A stretch of DNA of 64,000 nucleotides. Source: Cyrtodaria siliqua (taxonomy: Eukaryota > Mollusca > Bivalvia > Adapedonta > Hiatellidae). A program made the position numbers and the translations under genes. Positions within the stretch are counted from its first letter, which is position 1; each line of letters begins with the position of its first letter. This document shows positions 1-12,724 of the stretch, piece after piece. The notes under the pieces are model-generated. The model did not search any database. It worked only from the letters and a program-made list of their open reading frames with translations, and had not been told where the DNA came from. Location of the stretch: contig JAWPHD010006809.1 of assembly GCA_037043455.1 (NCBI GenBank), positions 1-64,000 on the forward strand, read 5' to 3'.

Positions 1-2352
1 AATCAAGACTGACTATATCAGAACCAAGGTTGACTATATCATAATCAAGGTTGACTATATCAGAATCAAGATAACTATATCAGAACCAAGGTTGACTATA
101 TCATAATCAAGACTGACTATATCAGAATCAAGATGACTATATCATAATCAAGACTAACTATATCAGAACTAAGGCTGACTATATAATCAATGTTGACTAT
201 ATCAGAATCAAGATGACTATATCAGAATCAAGACTGACTATATCAGAATCAAGAAGACTGTATCATAATCAAGACTGACTATATCAGAATCAAGATGACT
301 ATACCATAATCAAGACTGACTATATCAGAATCAAGACGACTATATCATAATCAAGACTAACTATATCAGAACTAAGGCTGACTATATAATCAATGTTGAC
401 TATATCAGAATCAAGATGACTATATCAGAACCAAGGTTGACTATTTCAGAACCAAGGTTGACTATATCAGAATCAAGATGACTATATCAGAACCAAGGTT
501 GACTATATCAGAATCAATTGACTATATCATAATCAGGACTGACTATTACAGAACCAAGGTTGACTATATCATAATTAAGACTGACTATATCAGAATCAAG
601 ATGACTATATCATAATCAAGGTTGATTATAGCTGAACCAATATCTTCTATATTAGAAAAAAGGCTGACTATAGTAGAACCAAGACTGACTCTATCAGAAC
701 CAAAGTTGACTATATCAGAATCAATATGACTATATCAGAATCAAGATGACTATATCAGAATCATAACTGACTATATCAGAATCAAGATGACTTGTCATAA
801 TAAAGACTGACTATATCAGAATCAAGATGACTATATCATAATCAAGACTGACTATATCCGAATCAAGATGACTATATCAGAATCAAGACTGACTATATCA
901 TAATAAAGACTGACTATATCAGAATCAAGATGACTGTATCATAATCAAGACTGACTATATCAGAATCAAGATGACTATATCAGAATCAAGGTGACTATCA
1001 TAATCAAGACTGACTATATCAGAACCAGGGTTGATTATATCAGAATCAAGACTGACTATATCAGAGTCAAGATGACTATATCAGAGTCAAGATGACTATA
1101 TCAAAATCAAGATGACTATATCATAATCAAGACTGACTATATCAGATCCAAGGTTGGCTATTTCAGAACCAAGGTTGACTATATCAGAATCAAGATGACT
1201 ATATCAGAACCAAGGTTGACTATATCAGAATCAATTGACTATATCATAATCAAGACTGACTATATCAGCATCAAGATGACTATATCAGAATCAAGATGAC
1301 TATATCATAATCAAGACTGACTATATCATAATAAAGGTTGACTATATCAGAATCAAGATCACTATATCAGAATCAAGACTGACTATATCAGAACCAAGGT
1401 TGATTATATCAGAATCAAGATGACTATATCAGAATCAAGACTGACTATATCAGAGTCAAGATGACTATATCAGAATACAAACTGACTATATCAGAACCAA
1501 GGTTGACTATTTCAGAACCAAGGTTGACTATATCAGAATCAAGATGACTATATCAGAACCAAGGTTGACTATATCAGAATCAATTGACTATATCAGAATC
1601 AAGACTGACTATATCATAACCACGATGATTATATCATAATCAAGACTGACTATATCAGAATCAAGATGACTGTATCATAATCAAGACTTACTAAATCATA
1701 ATCAAGACTGACTATATCAGAATCAAGGTTGAGTATAGCTGAACCAATATCTTCTATATTAGAATAAAGGCTGACTACAGTAGAAACAAGATTGACTATA
1801 TCAGAACCAAAGTTGACTATATCTGAACCAAGCTTGACTATATTAAAACCAGGGTTGACTATCAGAACCAAGGATGACTATATCTGAACCAAGCTTGACT
1901 ATATCAGAACCAAGGTTGACTATATCATAATCAAGACTGACTATATCAGAATCAAGATGACTATATCATAATCAAGGTTGACTATATCAGAATCAAGATG
2001 ACTATAGCATAATCAAGACTGACTATATCAAAACCAAGGTTGACTATATCATAATCAAGACTTACTATATCAGAATCAAGATGACTATATCATAATCAAG
2101 GTTGACTATATCAGAATCAAGATGACACTATCATAATCAAGACTGACTATATCAGAATCAAGGTTGATTATAGCTGAACCAATATCTTCTATATTAGAAT
2201 AAAAGCTGACCATAGTAGAACCAACGATTGACTATATCAGAACCAAAGTTGGCTATATCTGAACCAAGCTTAACATATCAGAACCAAGGCTGACTATATT
2301 AGAACCAAGGTTGACTATATCAGAATCAAGGCTGACTATATCAGAATCAAGG
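1..2352. repeat. 20-21 bp minisatellite array
   Basis: The stretch is built from about 110 head-to-tail copies of a 20-21 bp unit of the form gactatatcagaatcaaga, with variants reading cataatcaag, gaaccaaggt or a shortened 15-16 bp form. A longer divergent module containing ctgaaccaatatcttctata recurs near 623, 1731 and 2166, and a block around 150-215 recurs about 200 bp later. The array therefore has some higher-order structure. It is cut by the left window edge, so its full length is unknown. It stops about 250 bp before the candidate first exon of the dispanin gene. Confidence 0.95.
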
Positions 2353-2603
2353 CTATTTCAGCATGCGACTTTTTTCAGTTTTTACACGGAAGATTTTATT
2401 GGTAATTATGACAACCGTTGAATACCCCGATTTGCTATATGGATGAATATCCTGCCAAATTGAGTCACGCACAGGTAATAAATTCACATCAAACTATGCG
2501 GGTAATTGAAATTTAAACCAGGAAGTTTTTAAAACTTTTTGTGGTTTTAGGAAGCATTGTCACGCTATAAGTTCAGATTGGGCAACATTTTTAGTAAAAG
2601 AAC

Positions 2604-2625
2604 ATGTCTACGGAATACGCTGGAG
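2604..2625 (+). CDS. Candidate first coding exon of the dispanin gene
   Basis: An ATG opens seven codons (MSTEYAG) plus one base, followed by a consensus GTAAGT donor at 2626. The leftover G joins the first two bases of the exon at 21700 to give Gly, and the frame then runs into the proline-rich repeat exon without a stop. No other ATG exon was found for that gene, whose second exon opens with a splice acceptor. The link rests only on phase compatibility across a 19 kb intron that contains another gene on the opposite strand, so it is tentative. RNA reads spanning the junction would settle it. Confidence 0.4.
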
Positions 2626-3530
2626 GTAAGTAACATTTTCATTTATATATACTAAACGGATATCCTAACGCCCCGTATTATATTATATACATATATATTT
2701 ATATATATAATTTTTTATTTCCTTGTAGTGAAATTTCGTATGCATACATTTGAACCGTATTCCAACATTGTGTTCGATTTATTTTCGGATGTACTCGGTA
2801 GGTGTTTTTTTATTAACATGACCGATTGTTTATGTGAATCTATTGAAATTATAATTATTAAACTCGGGGGCGTTAGAAGTTCCTATTAGTCTAGTTAATA
2901 TTTAGAAATATAGTTCGGTGTAACTGTTGAGACGTATTAAATTGCTGTCAAATCCTTTACCCTTTATGTTTGTATTGTTAACTGTGGAATGTATTTAAAT
3001 ATCAACTTTTCTGTCCATTTTAAGCCGAATCTACGCGTTTTTTTGTATTTTTAATTCACTTGAATTGGTTACACGTTGATTTATATATAAACGTATACAC
3101 GATCCTACGATTTTGAAAATGAGTGATAGACAAAATAAAATGCGTATACACAGTGTAAAATCCTGGCAAAATTAACAACTCTAACACAGAGAGCCCTTTG
3201 AAAAGTAGGATTGTTACTTTCTCGGGTATCCGCATTTTAAAAAAAAATATTGAGTTCCCGTCAGGGAATATAACGATGATTCAAGTCTGTGATAAATGTT
3301 GTAAATATGCTTCAATAATAATATTTAAATAATATTCAAATAGTACAGGTATGTCGACTGCATATACGTTCTTCATTCACCAAATGGCATGATCGCAATT
3401 GTTACGCATGTTCATCACCAATGACATACACTCCTCCGAGGTGTAGTGGAACGTAGTTCCTATAATAAAAAGTAATTCCGCCTTTGTTTGGAAATGGGCA
3501 TTATAAGTAGGGGGAAAAGCCAATTTTTAT
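2626..3530. other. AT-rich non-coding stretch, nothing recognised
   Basis: This follows the candidate first exon. It has TATATA-rich runs around 2660-2715 and no open frame, splice pair or repeat that I could support. If the exon call is right, this is the start of intron 1. Confidence 0.5.
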
Positions 3531-4400
3531 TAGCTCGACTATTCGAAGAATAAGAGAGCTTATGGAATCACCCCGGCGTCGGCGTCCCACATCAAGGTTT
3601 GCGTGTAAGCTGTGTTTACAAGTCTATATCTCTTAAATTTCTTATCCTAGCACAACCAAATTTGGCCATTAGCTTCCTTATAGCATAATCTTAAGGGCTG
3701 CTTAAGTAATTTTGGTTCCTGTAACCCCTGGGCTCCCATGAAACCCAAATTCCGATAGCCCTTAAAATGTGTCTGTCTCACATCAAATTGTGCGTGTAAG
3801 CTGTGTTTACAGGTCGATATCTCATACATTTCTTGTCCTAGCTGAACTAAATTTAGGAATTGGTTTCCTTATAGTATGTGGTAAAGGGTTTGGTAAGTAA
3901 TTTTGTCTTCTGCAAATTCTGGGCTCCCCTGGAACCCAAATTGTGATGGCCCATAAAATGTCAAATAAAGGCAGATCTAGGTTTGCATGTAAGCAAGTAT
4001 ATATCCATAATTTTGGTTTGGGATTTCTTATAGCATTATGCATCTTATTCATACTTCACCCATATTGGGGCATGGGCTCCCTCCTCCACACACCCACACC
4101 CCACACCCACTCCCCCCCCCCCCCTCCACACATTTTTTTTATTCATTTTCTGTGTTGTTTTAGTCAATTCTTACACATATATGTTGCCCCTCAATTTTTT
4201 GTAATATTTTTTTTACATATTTCAGTGTTGTTTTGGTCAATTCTTACACATATATAGCTATGTTGCCCCACCCCACCCCATTGAAACTCTATTTTTTTTT
4301 ACATATTTCTGTGTTGTTTTGGTAAATTCTTACAAATATAGCTATGTTGCCATCCGCCATCCACCCCCGCCCCATTGGTTTATGGGCTCCCCTCACATGG
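3531..4400. repeat. Interspersed repeat with internal ~190 bp tandem units
   Basis: The element begins with a small hairpin (tcgactattcgaagaata). It then holds roughly two and a half copies of a unit with the words gcgtgtaagctgtgtttaca, near 3601 and 3792 (offset 191) and degenerate near 3985. From about 4143 a second, shorter unit (ttctgtgttgttttggtcaa type) repeats three times, followed by C-rich low-complexity sequence. No coding capacity was seen. The hairpin start with tandem body fits a non-autonomous DNA element. Confidence 0.6.
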
Positions 4401-4949
4401 AGGACATGGGGAGGGTAGTTGTTTTCATTTTATCTTCCATTATTTGGATATTAATATTTTAATTTGAACGCAATCATTTACATATTAAACAATTTAGATT
4501 AAATTCAGATTCACAGATTAAATATCAATAAAAAAATAAAATGAGGCCACCCTAAAAATTGCCAGATATCAGCTCCCTCACCGAGTTGCCTTTCGACCAC
4601 AAATTTCTTTAAATTTACAGCAATTTTGGATTAAAACAGATAAAAATAATAAAATTTCACAATTTTATATCGGCCCGAGTTTCTATACACTCCCCATCCC
4701 CAACCTCACCCCACAATGTTTTAGCCTTGTTTTCTGATGGTATATACTAGCTATATAATTTATTATTCTCTGAAAAATCGAATAGCCGAGCTGCGCTGTT
4801 CTCCGACAGCTCTTGTTGGATTTTGTTGTTGTATGTATAAGAAGTGTATTGATAGGTTTAACGGGAGTAGTGATGAACATTCGAATCTATGCATACACGC
4901 ACTTTGTGAGCAACTACCAATGGAAACAGCTGTACCCTTTACCTGAAAC

Positions 4950-5515
4950 AAGAACTTCTTTTCATGTCTTGTGACCCAACCTTGGCCATAACTTAAAAAG
5001 TATTTGACCTTTGTTCACGAAACTTCGCACATATATTTATTTTACCACACATAATTTTGTTATCCATGACCTATAACTCTGACTTTCATTTTGATAGAGT
5101 TATTCCCCCTTTCACAAAACCTAACCAAGCTCATAACTGGTCATAATTTAAGAAGTATTTGACCTATGTTCATGAAACTTCACACACCTGTTCATCTTAC
5201 CACACAGAATATTGTTACCCACTACCATTAACTCCGACTTTCATTTTGGTAGAGTTATGCACCCTTTTCATAAAAATTTAACCTGCAACCTAACCTAGCT
5301 CATAACTTGGCAAAATATTGACCTATGGTCATGAAACTGTATCCAGTTTTTGCTTATCAATTATCCACTGCAAATGTATAACTTTAACACTAAAATTAAA
5401 ACTGCTCCCTAATTCATGAAGGATTGCACCCCCTGTCTTCAAACTTTATACTTAGATTGTACTTGCTAAAATAAGCATACGGCAGGCGACATGTTCCGTG
5501 GGACACCCTTCTAGT
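4950..5515. repeat. Interspersed repeat with ~155 bp tandem units
   Basis: The phrase agtatttgacctatgttcat recurs near 4996, 5152 and 5310, each followed by a segment about a pressed-looking tail (tagagttat plus C-run). Its right end (catgttccgtgggacaccct) abuts unique sequence. No protein is encoded. It belongs to the same general class as the repeats at 6.7-8.0 kb: non-autonomous and rich in words such as gagttat and accaaactt. Confidence 0.55.
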
Positions 5516-5657
5516 CACTGTATACAAATTGTGGGTGGGGTAATGCTAAAAACAAATATCTCTGGGACATCCTTAATTGTTCTTAACATTGCTACTGTTT
5601 CACCCAATAGCTATAACGTACACAGCTCAAAAGTACATTAACTGGTTATGAGTAGAT

Positions 5658-5816
5658 ATAGAGATTATTTAACTGCTGGGATCGATAATAGAGAAATCAT
5701 TCACGAGATGGTTCTTTTAACGAACAAGCGTATGAGAGTGAGTGAAAAAAAACAATACGTCTACCCTCGAGTGAAGGATTTCCCTATAATCGAACCCAGC
5801 TGTTAAATAATCTATT
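5658..5816. repeat. Long imperfect palindrome (first of a tandem pair)
   Basis: Outer arms agattatttaactgctggg (from 5662) and its complement (5795-5813) can pair. The ends read TAGAGAtta and aatCTATTT, which resemble the ends of the palindromes at 47.7 and 53.6 kb. Motifs cacgag and ctcgag lie inside. It is followed immediately by a second, unrelated palindrome. Confidence 0.7.
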
Positions 5817-5819
5817 TAA

Positions 5820-5932
5820 GAAATAATAAATACGTACCTGTAATTAAATCACGAGTGAGTAAGCACGAGTGATTTAATTATTCGCATCCGAACGACTCGG
5901 AGGTCGAAATACAGGTACGTATTTATTATTTC
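5820..5932. repeat. Long palindrome with nested inner hairpin
   Basis: Arms of 22-23 bp (gaaataataaatacgtacct and its complement ending at 5932) enclose an inner dyad, aattaaatcac with gtgatttaatt, around 5841-5880. The arms contain the recurring cacgagtga motif. Such a sequence could extrude a cruciform or give a hairpin RNA if transcribed. No coding role was seen. Confidence 0.75.
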
Positions 5933-6659
5933 GATTCTAACACAACAATAACCCCATTGTTTACGCTATTGTGGGGGCACTATATATTATCTCGGAGGTC
6001 AAAATAGCGATTTATGAATATTCTTTCACTGAAAAATCCCAATCTTTCAACAATGAAAATGTAATAAAAAATAATATTTAATTTTTAATTTTCCGTGTAT
6101 AATGAATGATAATTAATGAGTAGATCCGAATCCTGACTTCATTTAAGAAAGGAAGACAAAAGGCAGGACAAGTGACAATTGTTTTGGGAACAGTCACTTT
6201 TGACACTAAAGTAGTCTCTAAAAATATGTGTACAGCCCTGCATGAGCATATGTTTTGTCAAGTTTATTTATATCATGAAATAAAATTTAAATAGTTTATA
6301 CTAGTCTTAAATGTATTCTGATGTTTATTCACTGTTTGCCTTTTTTTAATTTTAAAATGTTTTGAGATGAGGTAGAGAACATAGTTATAGTAACTCCAAA
6401 CAGTAATCCATATTAACTTGAAAGTTTGTGTAACAAGTTTGTGCCATTAAGAAAATGTTTGGCTCTAATGATTTCAGTTTGGCTCTAATATATTTTCATT
6501 TGACGAAAGTATTTGCACAAAGAAATAATAAGCCAGTCAAAGCCCTGAGATTGCTATTTTGGTAACATTACCTACAAACCTCTCAATAACTAGTATTTCT
6601 CCAAATAGTCAATATTTAAAAGTCACTTGCGGGTCAAGACACAATATTATTGATTAAAT

Positions 6660-8035
6660 CGGACCAGTCAAAGCGAAGTTATTGCCCTTAAATAAACGAA
6701 AATTGATATATTGTGTCTTGTCAACACTCTAGCACCTCTATTTTGCATCCTATCTTTACCAAACTTTGCCATATTGTTGATATTGATAAAAGCTGAGAAA
6801 AGTTCGAAAACCAGTCATATTGGACCAGTAACACGAGTTATTGCCATTAATTTAATTAAAAATGCTATATTTTGCCTCAAGATGAAACAGCCTTTGTTTT
6901 TCATCCGATCTTTACCAAACATTACCAGATTGTTAATATCAATGAAAGCTCGGACGAGTTTGAAAACCAGCCAGATCGGATTAGCAACTCGAGAGTTATG
7001 TCCCTTCTTCGGCTAAACAATGCCATATTAAGCATTGTGAACACACTAGCTCCTTTGCTTTACGAAACTTGACCAGATTGTTAATATTAATAAAAACTTG
7101 ACAAGATCGAACCAGCTCCCCGGGGTCAAAAGTGTCTGCACCCCGGCGGTCCAAATTTGAATATGGACATTTTGCATATTTTACATAGACACTGGGGTAA
7201 GACGTCACCCCCCCCCCCCCCCCCCCCCCTCAAGGGACTTCATTATTAATCGGATATTTACGAATTTTGCCTGTGTCTTTAAACTAATGAAAGCTCGAAC
7301 AAGTTTGGTCTTTTGTTTTGATGAAAAACATGCCATATTAAGACTTATGAACACTCGAGCACCTTCATTTACACTCTAACTCTTTTATTTTGTATTTGAT
7401 CTTTACGAAACTTGGCCAGATTGGTGATATTAATGAAAACTTTGCAAGTTCGACAACTAGCTTTCTGTGGTAAAAAACAAATGCACCCCGGCGATCAAAA
7501 TTTTGAATATAGAGATTTTTCATGTTTTGCATAGACATGATATTTAGAAAATGTTCTTCTCTAAAATTACCAAAGCCAGAGGTTTAACATTTACCATTTA
7601 CCATAAACTTCTGATCCTCTACCAAGTTCGTTCAAATGGTGACACTGGGATCAAATATGGCCCCGCTCCAGAGGTCATATGTTTCATCACATATAGTTAT
7701 ATATGGAAACACGTTTTAAAAATAATCTGAGACTGCAAGATCAAAGGTTTAATATTTTGCATTTACCATAAGCTTATGGTCTTCTACCAAGTTTGTTCAA
7801 ATGGTGACCCTGGGTCATATTTGCCGCCGCTCCAGTGGTCACATGTTTTACATAGACATATAGTGAAAACTTTAAACAAAAAAAACAACTTCTTCTCTGA
7901 AACGACAAGAGCCAATGGTTAAATATTTTGCATTTACCATAAGCTTATAATCCTCTTTCAAGTTTGTTCAAATGGTGACCCAATGGTCAATTTGTACAGC
8001 AAATAGAACGATACAGGCCCTCGTGGGCCTCTTGT
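6660..8035. repeat. Composite interspersed repeat ending in ggcctcttgtt
   Basis: The left part carries degenerate copies of the ~160 bp unit (atccgatctttaccaaac, tttgcctc, gttattgcc). The same unit is seen more cleanly at 26.2, 40.3 and 43.4 kb. The right part holds ~170 bp units containing aatggtgaccctgg and accataagctta. The right end (cctcgtgggcctcttgtta, to about 8035) matches the terminus of the other copies. The ORFs here are short and are by-products of the repeat. Confidence 0.6.
7209..7230. repeat. Poly-C run
   Basis: About twenty-two uninterrupted C residues lie inside the interspersed repeat. Runs of this kind are prone to length error in sequencing, so the exact count should not be relied on. 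Confidence 0.9.
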
Positions 8036-8039
8036 TATC

Positions 8040-8870
8040 TATTAAAGGAGAGTTATCATATTTATTCCAGAATTGCTACATTCTGTATTTGTCTTTTTAC
8101 CAAGAGAAACAAGTAGTGTCCAACAAATTTTTGTTTCTTAACAAATGAAAATAACTGAAAATCAATCAAATCCTCCCTGCGCTGGTTTTCGGGACTTTCA
8201 GTCCTTTGAGTTATGCTCCGGACAAGATTTATAAGTATAAACTGACAAAGGACAATAACTCTAGAATGCTCTACACTTTCTCTCGTTGACTTGTATCATT
8301 CTTTGAAGTAACTTCAAACAATGACTGAAGAATTATTAGACGATTTAAAGTTATTCTCGAACAAGACATAAGTATAAAATTACAAAGGGCAATAACTCTA
8401 ATGTGAATGTAAATAGAGCTATGGTTTTGTGCTCTGTACTTCCTCTCATTGGTTCTTAACATTGTTTGAAGTTTCATTTCTGTCCCTATGGTATTGTTTG
8501 CGTTATGCTCTGGACAATAGACCTATAACAGTACAAAGGGCAATAACTCTAATTTAAATAAAGGTAGAGTTATAGTTCTGATTTTCAGCTCTTTTCATCA
8601 TTACGCTTTATCATTGTGTGAAATAACATTGCAGTCCCTTTAGTGTTTTGTTTTTAATTATGTTCCGGAGAAGATTAGAAGTATAAAATTACAAAGGTCA
8701 ATAACTCTAATTTGAATGAAGATAGAGTAATGGGTATTGTTCTTTGCACTTCCTCTCATTGACATCCGTCATTGTGCGAAGTTGCATTGCATTCCCATAA
8801 GAAGTTCTTGATTTATTGTCCGGACAAGATCAGGACGGACGGACGGACGGAAGTGGCAAAAGCGGAAACT
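8040..8870. repeat. Interspersed repeat with ~160 bp units ending in (GGAC)n
   Basis: Three to four divergent units share caataactctaa, cacttcctctcattg and a Pro/Ser-like phrase around ccctttagtgtt. The right end is a short ggacggacggacgg run at 8833-8850, typical of this repeat class (compare gtccgtccgtccg at 26236 and 43420). It is non-coding. Confidence 0.55.
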
Positions 8871-9054
8871 ATATGGCATACGGTCAGATACGGAGAAATT
8901 ATTTCAAATCAATCGGAGAAACAATTATTTTTTTTGATATCAAGCGAACGCTTGGATTATTTTACCTGAATATAACTACCATGATACGGACAGCATGTAT
9001 TAAATATGAGCAGGTAAACGCAACTGAGATTGAAATCAACATCGTATTGTTTAA

Positions 9055-9572
9055 AACATTTCCTGGAAAAAACATTTCAGGAGATTGTTTTGAACAATGA
9101 TCTAAATGCGTAAATTAGTAATTTAATACACGAACAAGGAAGTCGACATTGTTCGCTATACATGTTTTCAGCCACAGCTTGTGTTTCCAAATTAAAACTT
9201 TTCGCTGTATGTTATCTTATTTGGCAAAAGTCAGTATTAGTTTAAAGTTTAATGGTCTACACAGGCAATCTTGCCACATATGAAAATCATCATATGATTT
9301 TCATATGAAAGGTAACATTTCCTGGAAAAAACATTTCAGGAGATTGTTTTGAACAATGATCTAAATGCGTAAATTAGTAATTTAATACACGAACAAGGAA
9401 GTCGACATTGTTCGCTATACATGTTTTCAGCCACAGCTTGTGTTTCCAAATTAAAACTTTTCGCTGTATGTTATCTTATTTGGCAAAAGTCAGTATTAGT
9501 TTAAAGTTTAATGGTCTACACAGGCAATCTTGCCACATATGAAAATCATCATATGATTTTCATATGAAAGGT
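9055..9572. repeat. Two-copy 259-bp tandem duplication
   Basis: The segment 9055-9313 is repeated almost without change at 9314-9572. The unit contains ggaagtcgacattgttcgct, then ggcaatcttgcc (itself near-palindromic) and a short CATATG-rich end. Near identity means the duplication is recent, or is a collapse/expansion artefact of assembly. Confidence 0.9.
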
Positions 9573-9985
9573 TTCATATGAGAATCAACAAAAAGGAGCC
9601 ACATATGATTTTCATATGAAACCTTTCATATGAGAATCATATGATTTTCATATGAAAGGAGTTCCATATGCTTTTCATATGAAATGCATATGATTTTCAT
9701 ATGAATTTCATATGATCTTCATATGAAGCTCCTTTCATATGAAAATCATATGTAAAGTATCATATGAGAATCATATGAAGCTCCTTTCATATGAAAATCA
9801 TATGTAAAGTATCATATGAGAATCACGTGAAGCCTCTCATATGAAAATCATATGTAAAGTATCATATGAGAATCACATGAAGCTCCTTTCATATGAAAAT
9901 CATATGTAAGGTATCATATGAAAATCATATGTAAGGTATCATATGAAAAGCATATGAAAGGAGCTGCATATGAAATTTATATGCT
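9573..9985. repeat. CATATG-rich palindromic microsatellite
   Basis: The stretch consists of dozens of words of the type catatgattttcatatgaa and its complement in mixed orientations, separated by 2-10 bp. Because CATATG is its own complement and the spacers alternate, the whole stretch can fold on itself in many registers. A related array occurs at 18322-18545. Confidence 0.9.
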
Positions 9986-10867
9986 TTTAAATATCCCATG
10001 AAACCTAAAAACTTTCAAAATACACTTAACAATCTGTGTTTTTAATGAATGTTACATTAATAGGTATTTTGTTCTGTCTTTCTTAAAAGCCAATCTGAAA
10101 GACATTTTGATAGTTCAGTCAATTTAAAAATGTCTAGGTCTTCACACAGATTTAAAGGTGCATTTTCAAGTTGATTGGTTACATTTATATGGATTGCATT
10201 GTCCTTGTTTGGTTTAACACTTTTAGCAATTATCACTTCCAGAAGTATCCTATTTGGTCACTCAGTGATCCCAATCTTGTCTGTTTTTGGTGGTATACTG
10301 TTTCCATGCTCATTGATCTTTGACAAGTTCTTGCAGTGCACTGTATGCTATATCCATTCATGTTTGATGTATTTAAAGGAACTAGAGGAATCTACTTGAT
10401 AGCATAAGATTGATAGCATAAGAGTAAAGTTATTCTGTATTTTCGATTTCTCACACGCATTGGTAGTAGCTCTAAATAACCAAATACAGTTTATTTAGCT
10501 GATGTCTATAAGTGGGACATCCTTTTGTGATAAGGTAAAAGAACAAAAAAAATGACTTCATTTATATACATAGTAATGCATTTAGATCATGTTTTAAAGG
10601 GTCACACGGCAATCTCGACTATTTCAAAATTCGAGGCGTCTTGTTTTATATACGAGGCAAGATTCAAAATTACGTAGACATTTGCTATAAAATCTTCATT
10701 ATTAAATAGTTAACAGCAAAATAATGACGTCAACTAAATTAACATTTTAAAATATAACCTAAACTGCGTCATCGCTATTATGTTAATATATTTACCGAAA
10801 GGATAAATAAACACTATTTTAAAATATATTAAGATTTTATTTTTTTTCAATTTACATTTTTGAATTT

Positions 10868-10960
10868 CTAGTTAATGTCAGCAAGCATCTCTGGATCAAT
10901 ATCTCCTCTAGCTTGCTCTAGACGTCCTTGACATATCAGGTCTCAAAACCACAGAATGAT
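10868..10960 (-). CDS. Last exon of the unrecognised minus-strand gene
   Basis: The acceptor ctcttttcag ends at 10961. In the phase set by the upstream exon the exon reads DHSVVLRPDMSRTSRAS and stops at 10908-10910. In the adjacent frame the same DNA reads CQGRLEQARGDIDPEMLADI and then N and a stop at 10868-10870. That second frame looks far more like a conserved acidic C terminus. A one- or two-base indel around 10920-10935 would connect the two. The polyadenylation signal sits about 27 bp beyond the second stop, which favours it as the original end. Confidence 0.55.
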
Positions 10961-11862
10961 CTGAAAAGAGTAAAATATAAAATTGTTTTAAGTGCAAGAA
11001 CAAATAATAACAAACATACTAGAACTATCACTGAAGTAGATGAATAAGTCAAACAAAGGGTCATACTTCTGCAATAAATTAAGTAATCAACGTGTGATGT
11101 AGATGGACTTTAGGACATCATTTGTAAAGTGTATATGAGAGAGCATACATTGCGAATTATAGTATGCAGGGCTTTTTTTGGATTGGGTCATATTCCCAAT
11201 GACAAAACATATCTTTTTCCCCCAATTTTGAGAAGAAAATTCCCAATTGAAACAAGAAAAAGAAAGAACACTGAAAAGTAGCAAAAATGTGACAAGTATT
11301 GAATATGGAATGTTTTAAAATGCCTCTGTTGATCTTGTTGTACTGTAAACAGTATGAAAGATACAATTAGGAAATAAATGTTTGACTGTTTTGTTTCCCA
11401 ATTTTATGAAAAATCACGCTAAAATTCCCAATGTTGAGGGTAAGGATGTTCCCAAAATGTTGAAAAAAGCACTGCATGTATTTGAAGTAGTATACATTAT
11501 TTTGTATAATATATATAAATGACCGGTCAATAATTTTGAATACCGGTATATGACGGCTTATAATAAAGTAGTTGAATGGCTTACCATAGTAGAACTATTT
11601 GCCTCCACTGCATGAAAAGATTGAACTATTGCCCACGACCGAAGGTAGGGGGACTTAAAAGATCACCAAGGGATCTCTACTTTTGGCCTTGGGTAATAGT
11701 TCACATGATCTCAATATAAATCGGGCAAAAAAAAACAATGTCACAAGTAGTACCTTAAATGATTTAACCCTCAGAACTTTATTTTTCAATGATGAAAAAG
11801 TGTCTGTACTTTACCATAACACCTTAAAACCGAAGAGAAATATTGCCAATGATTAAACCCAC

Positions 11863-11958
11863 CTAGTATCATGTTGTACTGGACTCCTGTAATACGTCTT
11901 GCGTAATAATCTGTTCCACACTTTCCTTGACACACCACCTCTGTGATTTCAAATAAGC
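11863..11958 (-). CDS. Exon of the unrecognised minus-strand gene (CxGxCG)
   Basis: This 96-bp exon is phase 1 at both ends, with acceptor tttcag and donor GTGGGT. It encodes LFEITEVVCQGKCGTDYYAR followed by RITGVQYNMIL. The cysteine pair in VCQGKCG could make a disulphide if the region is extracellular, but this is inference. The phase-1 symmetry means the exon can be skipped without a frameshift. Confidence 0.65.
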
Positions 11959-12724
11959 CTGAAACATAGATACACTTGTAACCTCTAACCTTTATTATTT
12001 ATGGTTGGGGTTTTCTAATCCAAACGATTAGTGAGGCGGGGTAGATATTAAAGATCACCAACCTCAACAGTCTTTTACTTGACCTTTTTGTCAAATGTTC
12101 GTGCATTTAAAAGGACTTTTATTTTATTTGTATCCTGCCTTATTAATGGAGCAACACTAGTAAACTTATTTATGTACACAATATACTTCTTTCAGGTATT
12201 ACACGCTTAGTTTTTCATAACAATATATAGGGATCACATGTACGATCTCGGCTGTCACAAAAACATAATGGCTGTAACTTTTTCATTTCCTCATATAATT
12301 TCCTCAATCTTTCTATATTTACACTTCATGTGACCTTTGCAGTATATAAAGGTCAAAATCATAGCTCAGGTCAGTTTGTTCAGTCATGTTTTAATCTTAA
12401 CTTGTTCTATAATCTGTTCATGTCTTCACCAAACTAGGCCCTGTATTTAAACGGATTAAAACAGGTTCAGCAATAAAGGTGAACTAGTAGTAAGTGACAA
12501 ATGCCCCAGAAAAATGTATTTGTCCTCCAAATGAAATCTTGAACTTTGAGGTACTGGCTCGATTATAGGACACAACACACCTTCTCATTGTATAAAGTAT
12601 ATGTGTGTTAAGTTTCATGCAATTCCCTTTAGTACTTTCAAATATTAAAACTCCCTACCACGGCATAATCAAAAATAACATTTAATGTGAATATCAAGGT
12701 CAGAAACTTTTAATCTAAACTTAC

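Noticed and set aside
10175..10399. 74-codon hydrophobic + strand ORF (MVTFIWIALSLFGLTLLAII start)
   Set aside because: It has a membrane-like composition but no splice partners, motif or repeat relation. T-rich sequence alone gives such frames, so I kept it out.
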